Assembly: GCA_037968475.1 (NCBI GenBank)
Contig: JBBKVO010000024.1
Coordinates: 62,001 to 126,000 of the forward strand
Length of the DNA: 64,000 nt
Reading direction: 5' to 3'
From: SB11 sp037968475
GTDB taxonomy: Bacteria; Bacteroidota; Bacteroidia; UBA8524
A program made the translations under genes and the position numbers. The notes under the pieces are model-generated. The model did no database searches and was not told the DNA's origin. It saw only the letters and a list, made by a program, of their open reading frames with translations. Below, piece by piece: positions 18,533 through 26,602 of the stretch (position 1 is its first letter; each line of letters opens with the position of its first letter).

Positions 18533-18621
18533 TGGCTAGTAGCTTAATCAGGATAAAGCGTCCCGCCATTGAGGAGTGGTAACCGTTTGGGAGGATAATA
18601 GTTCGAATCTATTCTAGCTGA
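18533..18621 (+). ncRNA. tRNA-like RNA with an expanded 22-base anticodon loop
   Basis: By hand folding: acceptor stem TGGCTAG (18533-18539) with CTAGCTG (18614-18620) and discriminator A; T8 and A9; D stem GCTT/AAGC with a GG-containing 10-base loop; anticodon stem TCCCG (18561-18565) with TGGGA (18588-18592); variable loop GGAT; T stem AATAG/CTATT closing the invariant loop TTCGAAT. All three arms are canonical except that the anticodon loop has 22 bases (18566-18587) instead of 7, so no anticodon can be assigned. CCA is not encoded. A promoter element lies upstream and a terminator 14 bases downstream. Options: a disrupted tRNA gene, or a tRNA-mimic RNA. Confidence 0.6.
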
Positions 18622-18634
18622 CTATTTTAGTTTT

Positions 18635-18656
18635 AAAAGCCCTTAGGGGCTTTTTT
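18635..18656 (+). terminator. Rho-independent terminator after the tRNA-like RNA
   Basis: An 8-bp stem (AAAAGCCC with GGGCTTTT around a 4-base loop) followed by T. It ends a putative RNA of about 165 bases starting near 18490. Confidence 0.75.
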
Positions 18657-18729
18657 CATTATACAAATATAAGAAGTTTCAATATCCCGACTACTTTTTT
18701 GCTCCCCAAGCCCATTTTTTGTTCTTTTC

Positions 18730-18763
18730 GCATTGGAAAAAAAAAATTTTTTTTTTCCAATGC
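18730..18763. repeat. Perfect 34-bp palindrome with A10T10 core
   Basis: GCATTGG followed by ten A, then ten T and CCAATGC. It sits between the RNA terminator and AlbA_2 fragment copy B. It would form a 17-bp hairpin with no loop, or a rigid bent DNA segment. Confidence 0.85.
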
Positions 18764-18834
18764 ACTGAAATACAGGGCAATAAATTCTTATTTAGACAGA
18801 TTACAAATTATATTTTTAATGTATGGATTTCTGG

Positions 18835-18951
18835 TCAGCTTAGAGTATAAAACTCTACTTTTTCAGTATTGTGCGAGCGGATAATACCCGCCGAAATAAG
18901 GTTGACCAATATTTTACTGGCACGCCAGCGCGAAATATTTATCATTTTGCA
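18835..18951 (-). pseudogene. AlbA_2 gene 3'-end fragment, copy B
   Basis: 117 bases matching the last 39 codons of the AlbA_2 gene (19153-19269). They encode the identical 38 residues from CKMINISRWRASK to FYTLS plus the stop. Seven bases differ and all seven are synonymous. Upstream of the fragment the similarity stops abruptly, after which the bases resemble the gene only in a CGCTCGTTT patch. No complete domain is encoded. Confidence 0.9.
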
Positions 18952-18980
18952 TCCGCTCGTTTGTGGTTTAAGCTTATCAG

Positions 18981-19060
18981 CTTCATTGGCCTGAAGACCA
19001 ATGCTATTCATACCTAACGGCACTCCCGATAGGGTCTAAATAGCGGTAGGTTTTAACCTG
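18981..19060 (-). repeat. Dispersed hairpin repeat R2, copy 2
   Basis: Reverse-complement relative of 33657-33739. It holds the core GGTTAAAACCT, the block CCCTATCGGGA and a bulged hairpin at 18985-19002 whose stem differs from the other copy by compensating changes. Confidence 0.75.
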
Positions 19061-19152
19061 CTGCGGTAGTAAGGGCATAACTATACTCTCGCACAGATTT
19101 TATAATTTTCTTTTATCGAACGCACATTAGGGTCAGATGTTTTTATCTATCC

Positions 19153-19776
19153 TCAACTCAGCGTATAAAACTCTACTTTTTCTGTATTGTGCGAGCGGAT
19201 AATACCTGCCGAAATAAGATTAACCAATATTTTACTGGCACGCCAGCGCGAAATATTTATCATTTTGCAATATTGTTTCAAAGTGATGCGCTCGTTTTTG
19301 GCTAGGTAATCCAGCAAGGCTTGCTCTTTACTGGTTATTTGTATCAAATTATCTTTTTGGGCAGTCTCTTTTTTCAGCACATCTACCACCACCTTGCTGG
19401 CCAGCAGGCTCTTATCTTTCACACGTATATACACCCACCATTTGCCATCCTCGCCTTTGGCGGCATAGGGTTTGTCTTTTCCTTCGGGAATAATGGCCTC
19501 CAATATAATTTTCCCCTCCAACTCATGCTCAAGTATTAGCAACTCAATAGTGGGTTTGCAGTAAAAATCAGCAGCAAGACCAAGCATATATTTTTCGTCC
19601 TCGGTGCGTATACCCGCAATACTTTTATTATCGCGTACGCCAACCAAAAGTCGTCCGCCTTTTCGGTTAGCAAATGATACCATTGTTTTGGCAATTTTTG
19701 CGGCGCTGCTTATCTCCTGCTTAAAATCCAGCTCTTCGTTTTCGCCCTTTTGTATCAAATACCGCAAATCCTTCAT
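19153..19776 (-). CDS. AlbA_2 (Schlafen-like) domain protein with C-terminal winged helix
   Basis: 207 residues. The AlbA_2/Schlafen domain (about 1-130) shows the hallmark GENEELDFKQ (10-20) and FANRKGGRLLVGVRDN (35-50). The C-terminus (about 152-207) is a predicted winged helix-turn-helix (LKQYCKMINISRWRASKIL). Related bacterial proteins are called ATP-binding or transcriptional regulators; in animals Schlafen domains of this type cleave tRNA, but catalytic residues cannot be judged here. Its 3' end is present twice more, at 18835 and 18113, flanking the tRNA-like RNA locus. Regulation is not evident. Confidence 0.85.
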   Translation of the reverse strand: MKDLRYLIQKGENEELDFKQEISSAAKIAKTMVSFANRKGGRLLVGVRDNKSIAGIRTEDEKYMLGLAADFYCKPTIELLILEHELEGKIILEAIIPEGKDKPYAAKGEDGKWWVYIRVKDKSLLASKVVVDVLKKETAQKDNLIQITSKEQALLDYLAKNERITLKQYCKMINISRWRASKILVNLISAGIIRSHNTEKVEFYTLS

Positions 19777-19830
19777 GGTAATTTCAATAATAACAAATCA
19801 AAATCAGTATTACTTGGTTATTGTATTGTG

Positions 19831-19862
19831 TTGGTACAATTAAAACAGCTTTGTTACCTTCG
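19831..19862 (+). promoter_or_regulatory. icd promoter
   Basis: TTG at 19831-19833 and TACCTTCG at 19855-19862 (one change from TAnnTTTG), 21 bases apart, giving a leader of about 30 bases. Confidence 0.5.
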
Positions 19863-19898
19863 CGGCAAATTAAAAATAATACATAGAAAAATATACAC

Positions 19899-21362
19899 AT
19901 GGCTAAATACAAAATCTCTGTTGCAAAGGGCGATGGCATCGGTCCCGAAATTATGGATGCTGTTCTTTCAATCTTCTCTGCTGTAAATGTTGATATTGAG
20001 TATGAGTTTGTAGAAATGGGCAAAGACATTTTTTTGGCAGGCCATAGCGCAGGGATGACTCCTGAGGCTCAAAAAAGCATCGAAAGCAACGGTATATTGT
20101 TTAAAGGCCCTATGGAAACCCCAAAAGGCAGAGGCATGAAAAGTATAAACGTAACAGCACGTAAGGTGTGGAGTACGTTTGCTAACGAGCGCCGTTTCCG
20201 CACCCTAAACGGGGTAGATACCGTATACTCAAAAGCAGGTATACCTATTGATATTACCATCGTTCGTGAAAATATAGAAGATACTTATGGTGGAATTGAA
20301 CACCTAAACACGCAAGATGTGGCACTTTGTCGCCGTTTTATTACCCGCCAAGGCAGCGAGCAAGTACACCGTTATGCGTTTGAACTAGCCCGCCGCAGTG
20401 GCAGAAAAAGCGTGATATGCGGCCACAAAGCCAATATTATGAAACTTACTGACGGTATGTTTTTAGAGGCTTTTTACAGCGTTGCTAAAGACTATCCTGA
20501 AATTGAAGCCGGCGACCGTATTATTGACGATTTGTGTATGAAGTTGGTGGTGCGCCCCAACGAATTTGAAATAATTGTACTGCCCAACCTTCAAGGCGAT
20601 ATAGTGTCAGATCTTTGTGCTGGTTTGGTAGGTGGTTTGGGTTTTGCCCCATCATCAAACATAGGCGAGCGTATTTGCATATTTGAAGCTGTACACGGTA
20701 CCGCCCCCGATATAGCAGGTAAAAATATTGCCAACCCAACATCGCTATTGCTTAGTAGCTTAATGATGTTGCGCCACTTAGGCTTTTTTAAACAAGCTGA
20801 TGCGTTAGAAAACAGCTTGCTGTATACCCTTGAAAGCGGTGTGCATACAGGTGATTTTGGCGATAGGGTGATACCTGCCAAAAACACTACCGAGTTTGCA
20901 CAAGCCATTATTGATAATTTGGGCAAGAAACCCGAAAAATCGAAACCTGCAAATACTCCTGACAGGGAATATACATGGACTAAACCTGCTTTTCCTGATA
21001 AGCAACCTATGATGGTGAGCCCAAAAAGGTCGGAAGAAACCCTTGTTGGTGCCGACTTTTTTATTGAAAGCGACCAATTGGCGGCTGATATTGCCCCTGC
21101 GATACAAAGCCTTTTGCCCAGCAACCTTGAGTTGGTGGTAATAAGCAACCGTGGCACGCAAGTATGGCCAACAGGCTCAATACTTACTGAGTGTGTTGGG
21201 CATTATAGCCTACGTGTATCAACAAAAGATGGTGCAGCTACTGATTTAAAAGCCATTTTTGAATTATCGGCCAAGTTGGGCGAGAAATACTACATCTCGT
21301 CGGTAGAAATGCTACGCAACTATGGCGAACTAAAAGGATATAGCTTGGCACAAGGCCAATAA
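19899..21362 (+). CDS. icd: Isocitrate dehydrogenase (Thermus-type, long form)
   Basis: 487 residues. Oxidative decarboxylation of isocitrate to 2-oxoglutarate in the citrate cycle. The isocitrate/isopropylmalate dehydrogenase core (about 1-340) shows GDGIGPEIMDAV (11-22), the phosphate-binding region before ARKVWSTF, the metal-binding segment NLQGDIVSDLCAGLVGGLG and the adenine-side HGTAPDIAGKNIANPTS. A further C-terminal domain (about 375-487) is the extra module of the Thermus thermophilus-like form, which makes it longer than the E. coli enzyme. NADP use is usual for this form but not proven by the sequence. Confidence 0.93.
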   Translation: MAKYKISVAKGDGIGPEIMDAVLSIFSAVNVDIEYEFVEMGKDIFLAGHSAGMTPEAQKSIESNGILFKGPMETPKGRGMKSINVTARKVWSTFANERRFRTLNGVDTVYSKAGIPIDITIVRENIEDTYGGIEHLNTQDVALCRRFITRQGSEQVHRYAFELARRSGRKSVICGHKANIMKLTDGMFLEAFYSVAKDYPEIEAGDRIIDDLCMKLVVRPNEFEIIVLPNLQGDIVSDLCAGLVGGLGFAPSSNIGERICIFEAVHGTAPDIAGKNIANPTSLLLSSLMMLRHLGFFKQADALENSLLYTLESGVHTGDFGDRVIPAKNTTEFAQAIIDNLGKKPEKSKPANTPDREYTWTKPAFPDKQPMMVSPKRSEETLVGADFFIESDQLAADIAPAIQSLLPSNLELVVISNRGTQVWPTGSILTECVGHYSLRVSTKDGAATDLKAIFELSAKLGEKYYISSVEMLRNYGELKGYSLAQGQ

Positions 21363-21397
21363 TTCTCTATCAAGAAGAAATATAATTTTGTTTGAAG

Positions 21398-21424
21398 CGG
21401 GCGCCGTAGGCGCGCGCGTCTTTT
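21398..21424 (+). terminator. Probable icd terminator
   Basis: A short GC stem GCGCC-GTA-GGCGC at 21401-21413 followed by a mixed GC patch and TTTT. Weak by stem length; placed because it follows icd and no gene lies between. Confidence 0.35.
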
Positions 21425-21463
21425 GTTTATGCTATTTTAAAACACCCTGTTAGTTTAAAAATA

Positions 21464-22762
21464 CTACCTAGCCGTAATAGGGGAGAATAGTGTGCCTAGC
21501 GAATTAAATTTTATAGCCTTTGATAGCGTAACAACATATAGCGGCCTAGGGTTAATTAAGTAATTTATTATTTCGGCTTGCAACGTAACACCTGAAACAG
21601 CTTCGGTTAGCCAAGCACGGCCGGTAAAGAATATATCCCCTTTGGGTCTAAAGGTAGTTTCGCTGGTTTGAGAAGCTATTCTGCCATAAGGAGTATAAGT
21701 TGATGAGTAGCCAACAGAGGCATTTACACGCACACTTATATTTTTATTTTCATGTTTAATAAATACCCCTAGAAAGCCAACTTTAAAGCTAAACTCATTC
21801 AACTTTGAAATAAAACTATTGGGGGCGAAAATAGGATAGCCAGGAGACCTATCTGTAACATTTACTGTATCAAGCGGCATTGCATCTTTAAAAGTGGTCG
21901 AAATTTGTGTACGTCGCCAAACAAACTCTAATGATGGGCTGTAGTATAGCTGTATATTATTGGTTTCTTTACTCATCCAACCCATTTTTACCAACCCACT
22001 AATAAAAGCCCCAATATTGTCTGATGTGGTTGTTTTTACCGATTTAGCTTGATCCCGATAAATAGAAACAGTACTATCGTTTACTCTTTTACTGCCTGTA
22101 GACCGAAGAGCGATGGAAGCAGAATCGATACTGCTAAACGCCCTATTACCATAAAGACTTAAATACATACCCCACCCCCCTTTCTTTTTTGGGGGTAGTA
22201 AAAATATATTAGTGGCAAAAAACAAATTATTGGCCTGCACGCCATCCACCAAATCAAAGTTTGTTCCTACATAAGAAAGATACTGATAGTCTTTTAAAGT
22301 ATCATTATTTGTAGCCTCGCTAGTAGCAGGGTCTTCATCCACAATTATCTGCATTTCCATACCCTCTTTGCTATATTCGCTCGCCACAACTTTGCCCACA
22401 CTGTCTCTTACCTTTAAGACGAGAACCAGTTTTTTCGATCTATCAGGTAAAGAATCAGGTTTTAAATTTACATAAAAGGGATAAGTTTTGGCGTCAACCA
22501 GTTCTTTTAAGGTAATTTGGTCAAAATCAATACTGTACTCTGTTGCCGCTAGGCTCGATTTTGAATAATCCACCTCAATATCAACAGTAAATTTTTTTGT
22601 CTCATCAGTAACGCCCTTGATGTAGTATTTAAAAATTTTCTCCTTTTTTGTATTTTTTTGTATACTATCAGCAGTTTTTACAAAATCAACCTTGTAAACT
22701 GTTTGGCCAATAGTGTCAGCAACCAACACCAAAAGCATAATAGATAAAACTAAGTTCTTCAT
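21464..22762 (-). CDS. Exported protein of unknown function
   Basis: 432 residues with a signal peptide (1-19, cut near TIGQ). No family recognised. About residues 45-145 look like two Ig-like or bacterial beta domains (FTVDIEVDYSKSSL, LVLVLKVRDS). From about 160 the sequence has the alternating amphipathic strands of an outer-membrane barrel (MYLSLYGNRAF, ISVRVNASVGYSSTYTPYG, LQAEIINYLI), ending in an aromatic-poor strand. It stands alone, between icd and the BASS transporter. Likely an outer-membrane protein. Confidence 0.75.
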   Translation of the reverse strand: MKNLVLSIMLLVLVADTIGQTVYKVDFVKTADSIQKNTKKEKIFKYYIKGVTDETKKFTVDIEVDYSKSSLAATEYSIDFDQITLKELVDAKTYPFYVNLKPDSLPDRSKKLVLVLKVRDSVGKVVASEYSKEGMEMQIIVDEDPATSEATNNDTLKDYQYLSYVGTNFDLVDGVQANNLFFATNIFLLPPKKKGGWGMYLSLYGNRAFSSIDSASIALRSTGSKRVNDSTVSIYRDQAKSVKTTTSDNIGAFISGLVKMGWMSKETNNIQLYYSPSLEFVWRRTQISTTFKDAMPLDTVNVTDRSPGYPIFAPNSFISKLNEFSFKVGFLGVFIKHENKNISVRVNASVGYSSTYTPYGRIASQTSETTFRPKGDIFFTGRAWLTEAVSGVTLQAEIINYLINPRPLYVVTLSKAIKFNSLGTLFSPITAR

Positions 22763-22894
22763 GATTTTTTTTGAATTATTTGATAGGTAAATTCAAAAAT
22801 AAAAGAAGCTGCAAAATATATTCTACGTATAAATACCCATTTATATTTAGAAAGAATACAAAATGTTAAAAGGGATTTTTTTAGCCCGTATACT

Positions 22895-23800
22895 CTACCT
22901 AAACTTAAACAAGCGTTTGTGCTGTTTCCAATTCGCGCCCACACCAAAGCCTAGCGTAGTAAAAAACGAAAATAGGGCGTATATGGCTGCAGGAATTGCA
23001 AAAGCGGGGTTGTTTAGCATTAGCGGGCCAGTGGCTACCGCTATGGCCAAGGCTGTATTTTGCAGACCTACCTCAATGGCTATGGTGGTTTGGCTTTTTA
23101 TGCCCAACCTAAAATATTTGGCCGTATAAAAACTCATAAACATACTGCCAAAGTTTAGCAATAGTAAAAGAGGCAATACCATCCAATAATCGCCAATGGG
23201 TATATCAAGTTGCTCGTTATTTTCAACAAAAATGGCGCCTATCATAGCTATAGCCAGTAGGGTAGTCATAATATACTTTAAGGGGTTGCGCACCTTTTCG
23301 GCAAACAAAGGGGCATTTGATCGGATAAGCACACCTATAACAGCAGGTATAACAGTAATAAAAAGTATTTGCAGCAGGGTTTCTAAAAACGGCAACTCAA
23401 TGTCCGTTCCGCTATGCATAAAAAAGTACAAGGCAATGTTTACATAAAACGGAATGGTAAACTGCGTAAGAAAACTATTTGCGGTGGTGATAGATACCGA
23501 AAGTGCTAAATTTCCGTTAAGTAAGTAATTCACTAAATTTGATGTAGCACCACCGGGACAAGCGGCTAAAAGTATAATGCCTATTTTTAATTCGGGACTA
23601 AGGCCGGGGATTAAAAGGGTAATTAAAAAAGCCAATAACGGCAACGCCACCATTTGCAATACTAAGCCTACCAGCAATCCTCGTGGACGTTTTACTACGT
23701 TCACAAAATCGTTGCGGGTAAGCGACAGCCCTAAGCCCACCATTATAAAAGCTAAAGTGGCGGGTAGTAAATAGGCCGAAAAAAAATTCGTATCAAACAC
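22895..23800 (-). CDS. Bile acid:sodium symporter (BASS) family transporter
   Basis: 301 residues, nine or ten membrane helices. The family core is present: CPGGATSNLVNYLLNGNLALS (centre, about 102-122) and the second broken helix GLQNTALAIAVATGPLM. The family couples sodium to uptake of organic anions such as bile acids, pyruvate or pantoate; substrates vary and cannot be assigned. It starts at ATG 23800 and is divergent from the lytic transglycosylase gene. Confidence 0.92.
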   Translation of the reverse strand: MFDTNFFSAYLLPATLAFIMVGLGLSLTRNDFVNVVKRPRGLLVGLVLQMVALPLLAFLITLLIPGLSPELKIGIILLAACPGGATSNLVNYLLNGNLALSVSITTANSFLTQFTIPFYVNIALYFFMHSGTDIELPFLETLLQILFITVIPAVIGVLIRSNAPLFAEKVRNPLKYIMTTLLAIAMIGAIFVENNEQLDIPIGDYWMVLPLLLLLNFGSMFMSFYTAKYFRLGIKSQTTIAIEVGLQNTALAIAVATGPLMLNNPAFAIPAAIYALFSFFTTLGFGVGANWKQHKRLFKFR

Positions 23801-23882
23801 GGCACTGTATTATGGTTAGCAAGTATACATTTATTAATGGCAATGTTTGCCAACATTGCTCACAATTTAGCGAAAGCGGACT

Positions 23883-23890
23883 TATTTTTG
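23883..23890 (+). promoter_or_regulatory. -7 element (TATTTTTG) of the lytic transglycosylase gene
   Basis: Exact TAnnTTTG, 20 bases before the ATG at 23910. No -33 TTG at good spacing. Confidence 0.5.
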
Positions 23891-23909
23891 TATAGATTAG
23901 AAGTATAGT

Positions 23910-24887
23910 ATGAGAAAAACGATTTTTATAAGCATGGGAGCACTATTGGCTACAACTTTTGTAGCACTGCTTGCTTTTGACCAACCCGACCGTAAACAGG
24001 CTAAGCTGAATAAGCCCGATAGTATACACGCCCCAAAATTGCCTCAAAAACTTGCTTTTGCTAAAGAAGAAGTACCGATGGGTGATTTTGATGTACGCGA
24101 ACGTTTTGATCGCGAATTGATGATAAACACCTTTTGGCATTCGCAAACGCTATACACCATAAAAAAAACACAGCGTTTTGTGCCGACAATAGAGCGCATA
24201 TTAAAGAAAAATGGTGTGCCTGATGATTTTAAATATTTAGCCATTGCCGAAAGTGGATTGGCCAATTTGGTTTCTCCTGCAAAAGCAGCAGGGTTTTGGC
24301 AGTTTTTAGAAAGTACGGGCAAACGCTACGGGCTTGAGATTAACGATGAGGTAGATGAACGCTACCACATGGAAAAAGCTACCGAAGCGGCAGCAAAATA
24401 CCTTAAAGACAGCAAAGAAAAACTGGGTAGTTGGACATTGGCAGCAGCAGCTTACAATATGGGCGAAAATGGCGTTGCAGGTGCAATAGAAAAGCAAGGA
24501 GTGAGCAACTATTACGATTTGTTACTTAACGCTGAAACATCGCGCTATATGTTTAGAATTTTGGCTATAAAAGAAATATACAGCAATCCTTCACAATACG
24601 GTTTTATGTTGGATAGTGCCGATTACTATCCTAGCATAGCTACATATAATGTTGAGGTGGATTCAGCCATTGACAACCTAGCCCAATACGCTCTTGACAA
24701 TGGAACTAACTATAAGGTGCTAAAACTATTAAACCCTTGGTTGCGTAAGCCTTACCTTAAAAATAAGGCTAAAAAAACGTATACTATTACTTTACCTACC
24801 GATAAAAACATCACCCTACCTGCTGATAGTGATATGAAACCCATAATGCCCAAAGCAGGCGATGGTGGCGAAGAAAGTATAGAGTAG
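23910..24887 (+). CDS. Lytic transglycosylase (SLT domain), MltD-like
   Basis: 325 residues with an N-terminal signal anchor (1-24). The SLT domain runs from about 95 to 215, with catalytic E114 in YLAIAESGLA and the further family motifs AAGFWQFLESTGKRYGL and AAAAYNMGENGV. It cleaves the peptidoglycan glycan strand, leaving 1,6-anhydro ends. No LysM repeats are visible in the C-terminal part (about 260-325), unlike longer MltD proteins. Monocistronic, ending at a bidirectional terminator. Confidence 0.93.
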   Translation: MRKTIFISMGALLATTFVALLAFDQPDRKQAKLNKPDSIHAPKLPQKLAFAKEEVPMGDFDVRERFDRELMINTFWHSQTLYTIKKTQRFVPTIERILKKNGVPDDFKYLAIAESGLANLVSPAKAAGFWQFLESTGKRYGLEINDEVDERYHMEKATEAAAKYLKDSKEKLGSWTLAAAAYNMGENGVAGAIEKQGVSNYYDLLLNAETSRYMFRILAIKEIYSNPSQYGFMLDSADYYPSIATYNVEVDSAIDNLAQYALDNGTNYKVLKLLNPWLRKPYLKNKAKKTYTITLPTDKNITLPADSDMKPIMPKAGDGGEESIE

Positions 24888-24909
24888 GTACTGCAACTAT
24901 ATAAAATTT

Positions 24910-24944
24910 AAAGAGGGGTGCGATTTTAAATCGCACCCCTCTTT
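24910..24944. terminator. Bidirectional terminator between convergent genes
   Basis: A perfect stem of 15 bp or more (AGAGGGGTGCGATTT and its complement) with one central T, flanked by A on the left and T on the right. It serves the transglycosylase gene (+) and the small membrane protein gene (-). Confidence 0.85.
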
Positions 24945-24964
24945 TGTTAATAGCATTGTGGTTG

Positions 24965-25180
24965 TTATTTCTGCAACCATTTGCCCATTGCTTTTTGCAC
25001 ATTGGGTAAAATAACAAATACCATAAGTGGCACTACCATTAGGGTAATAACTAGTGTACGCAGCGGCAGCGGATTTATTAATAAAAAGTGCTGGCCAAAA
25101 ACGGCAAACAAAATTGTAATGGTAGGGTAAATGGCTACCCAAATCACGATGGCCATTTTCCATTTTTTAGGCGGTTTCAT
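24965..25180 (-). CDS. Small two-helix membrane protein (71 aa)
   Basis: 71 residues, ATG at 25180. It opens with PPKKWKMAIVIW and has two membrane helices (about 8-32 and 39-60) and a basic end (MGKWLQK). The PPKKWK...YP pattern resembles membrane tails found on antibiotic biosynthesis monooxygenase (ABM)-type proteins, but no enzyme domain is attached. It begins one base after the stop of the DUF2520 gene, so it is the last gene of that operon. Confidence 0.75.
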   Translation of the reverse strand: MKPPKKWKMAIVIWVAIYPTITILFAVFGQHFLLINPLPLRTLVITLMVVPLMVFVILPNVQKAMGKWLQK

Positions 25181-25181
25181 T

Positions 25182-25949
25182 CTAAAATTTGTTTTTTATA
25201 ATTTCAGTCAGCAAGCGATACACTTTTTCCTCGTCGCTGCCTTTGGGCAGCAACTCAAGGTGCTTTTGCAGGGTGTTATCGTCGTGGCGTTTGGCAGGCC
25301 CTGTTTGTGCTTGTTTCGGCGACATTTGCTGCACTTTTTGTGCCGTTTCTAGTATCAAGGGTCGTAAAAGATCAAAACTTAATCCTTGCTGCTCTAAAAC
25401 CCCTGCTGCTTCTGCATACAAGGCATTGGTAAAGTTATTGGCAAAAACAGCTGCAAGGTGCAGGTATTTTCGTTTTTCTGATGAGATAATTTGCACACTA
25501 TTGCTAATGGTATTGCCCAATGCCATTAGCTGACTTTCAGCTGCTTTGTTATTTCCCTCAATACAAAGGGGGATACTAAAAAAGTTTACTTTTTTACCCT
25601 CGCTTAGTGTTTGCACAGGGTAAAATACACCATAAAACGGTGAGGTATTTTTTAGCAATTCTATATCCATTGCCCCTGCTGTGTGGGCTATGAGGTAGGG
25701 CTTGTTGGATAATTGAGCGGCTATTTGTGCTATGGCATCATCGCTAATGCAAAGTAGTAGCACATCAATATCATCCTCAAGTTGGTTAAGAGTGCTTATA
25801 GCCTGTGCATTAAAAGGCTGAGCCAATTGCTTCGCCTTTTGCATATCACGTCCCCAAACCTGCACTATGGTATGGCGTGCGGCATCAAGGGCATGGGCAA
25901 GATGCCATGCCACGTTTCCTGTCCCTAGTATTGATATTTTATAAGGCAA
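25182..25949 (-). CDS. Rossmann-fold and DUF2520 domain protein
   Basis: 255 residues. The N-terminal Rossmann domain has the dinucleotide loop GTGNVAWHLAHAL (9-21). A mid-region (LIAHTAGAMDIELL and YPVQTLSEGKKVNF) is typical of F420-dependent/ProC-like oxidoreductases, and a C-terminal helical DUF2520 follows (about 130-250). The true substrate is unknown; relatives resemble ketopantoate or pyrroline-5-carboxylate reductases. Operon order on the minus strand: scramblase-like, this gene, small membrane protein. Confidence 0.87.
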   Translation of the reverse strand: MPYKISILGTGNVAWHLAHALDAARHTIVQVWGRDMQKAKQLAQPFNAQAISTLNQLEDDIDVLLLCISDDAIAQIAAQLSNKPYLIAHTAGAMDIELLKNTSPFYGVFYPVQTLSEGKKVNFFSIPLCIEGNNKAAESQLMALGNTISNSVQIISSEKRKYLHLAAVFANNFTNALYAEAAGVLEQQGLSFDLLRPLILETAQKVQQMSPKQAQTGPAKRHDDNTLQKHLELLPKGSDEEKVYRLLTEIIKNKF

Positions 25950-25958
25950 TCTTCAAAA

Positions 25959-26549
25959 TTACCTTTCTTTTAGCACCATATCAATACACATTACGGCTGC
26001 TAAGATTAATTGACGTAAGGGACTGTCTTGTGGCACGGCCTCATTTATGTTAAGTACGTAGTTATCGGCACTGGTAAACAGCTCTTTGCCCAAGCCTGCC
26101 CACTTTTTGGTTACGTGTGCAAACTCAAGATTATCTTTTATAAACCTAAAATCCCAACCCGTCCATTTGCCTTTTAGCATACAAAGTGGATTACCATTGG
26201 GGTCTAGCACCTCAAACTTGCCGCCAATAGAAAACAGTTTTTGTTTGAAAAGACCAATTACTTTGTCGTTTTCGTCCAACACTTCAACTTTTGAAAGCCA
26301 AAAGTTTACACCACGTTTCACACGTACCACCGTTTGCCCATCAGGAGTTTTCACTACAACATTAAACGGAGTCATAGTTTTGTAATCGGTGAAGCGAAAA
26401 ATTTTAGTGAAAAAACCAAGATTTTCCTCTCTGCACGTCATTATCATCTCATTGGTTTCAGGGTTAAAAATATCGTAGTTGTTAGAGGCTTTAAACATGC
26501 CTACGTGTTCTTTTACAAAGAAAAGATTGCGGTTTAATATCGGGTTCAT
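25959..26549 (-). CDS. Phospholipid scramblase / LURP-one-like protein
   Basis: 196 residues when started at the ATG at 26549 (MNPILNRNLFFVKEHVGMF), which removes an unlikely 10-residue leader. The scramblase/LURP fold shows as repeating strand units (YDIFNPETNEMIM, FEVLDPNGNPLCMLKGKW, GWDFRFI). It ends in a hydrophobic helix (LRQLILAAVMCIDMVL) like the membrane tail of scramblase-related proteins. Bacterial members have no proven role. It lies 9 bases before the DUF2520 gene start and appears co-transcribed with it. Confidence 0.8.
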   Translation of the reverse strand: MNPILNRNLFFVKEHVGMFKASNNYDIFNPETNEMIMTCREENLGFFTKIFRFTDYKTMTPFNVVVKTPDGQTVVRVKRGVNFWLSKVEVLDENDKVIGLFKQKLFSIGGKFEVLDPNGNPLCMLKGKWTGWDFRFIKDNLEFAHVTKKWAGLGKELFTSADNYVLNINEAVPQDSPLRQLILAAVMCIDMVLKER

Positions 26550-26602
26550 TAGGGTTGTAAATAATGTGGCAATATGCAAATTATATGTAATATTTAACGG
26601 TA

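Noticed and set aside
18113..19269. CRISPR array suggested by repeated segments
   Set aside because: The repeats are unequal gene fragments with long, unequal spacers, not short regular units, and no cas gene is present.
20591..21157. 188-codon open frame on the minus strand inside icd
   Set aside because: It lies entirely opposite a well-conserved enzyme gene in which the usual motifs are intact; no known domain in the translated sequence. The open frame is a by-product of icd codon use.
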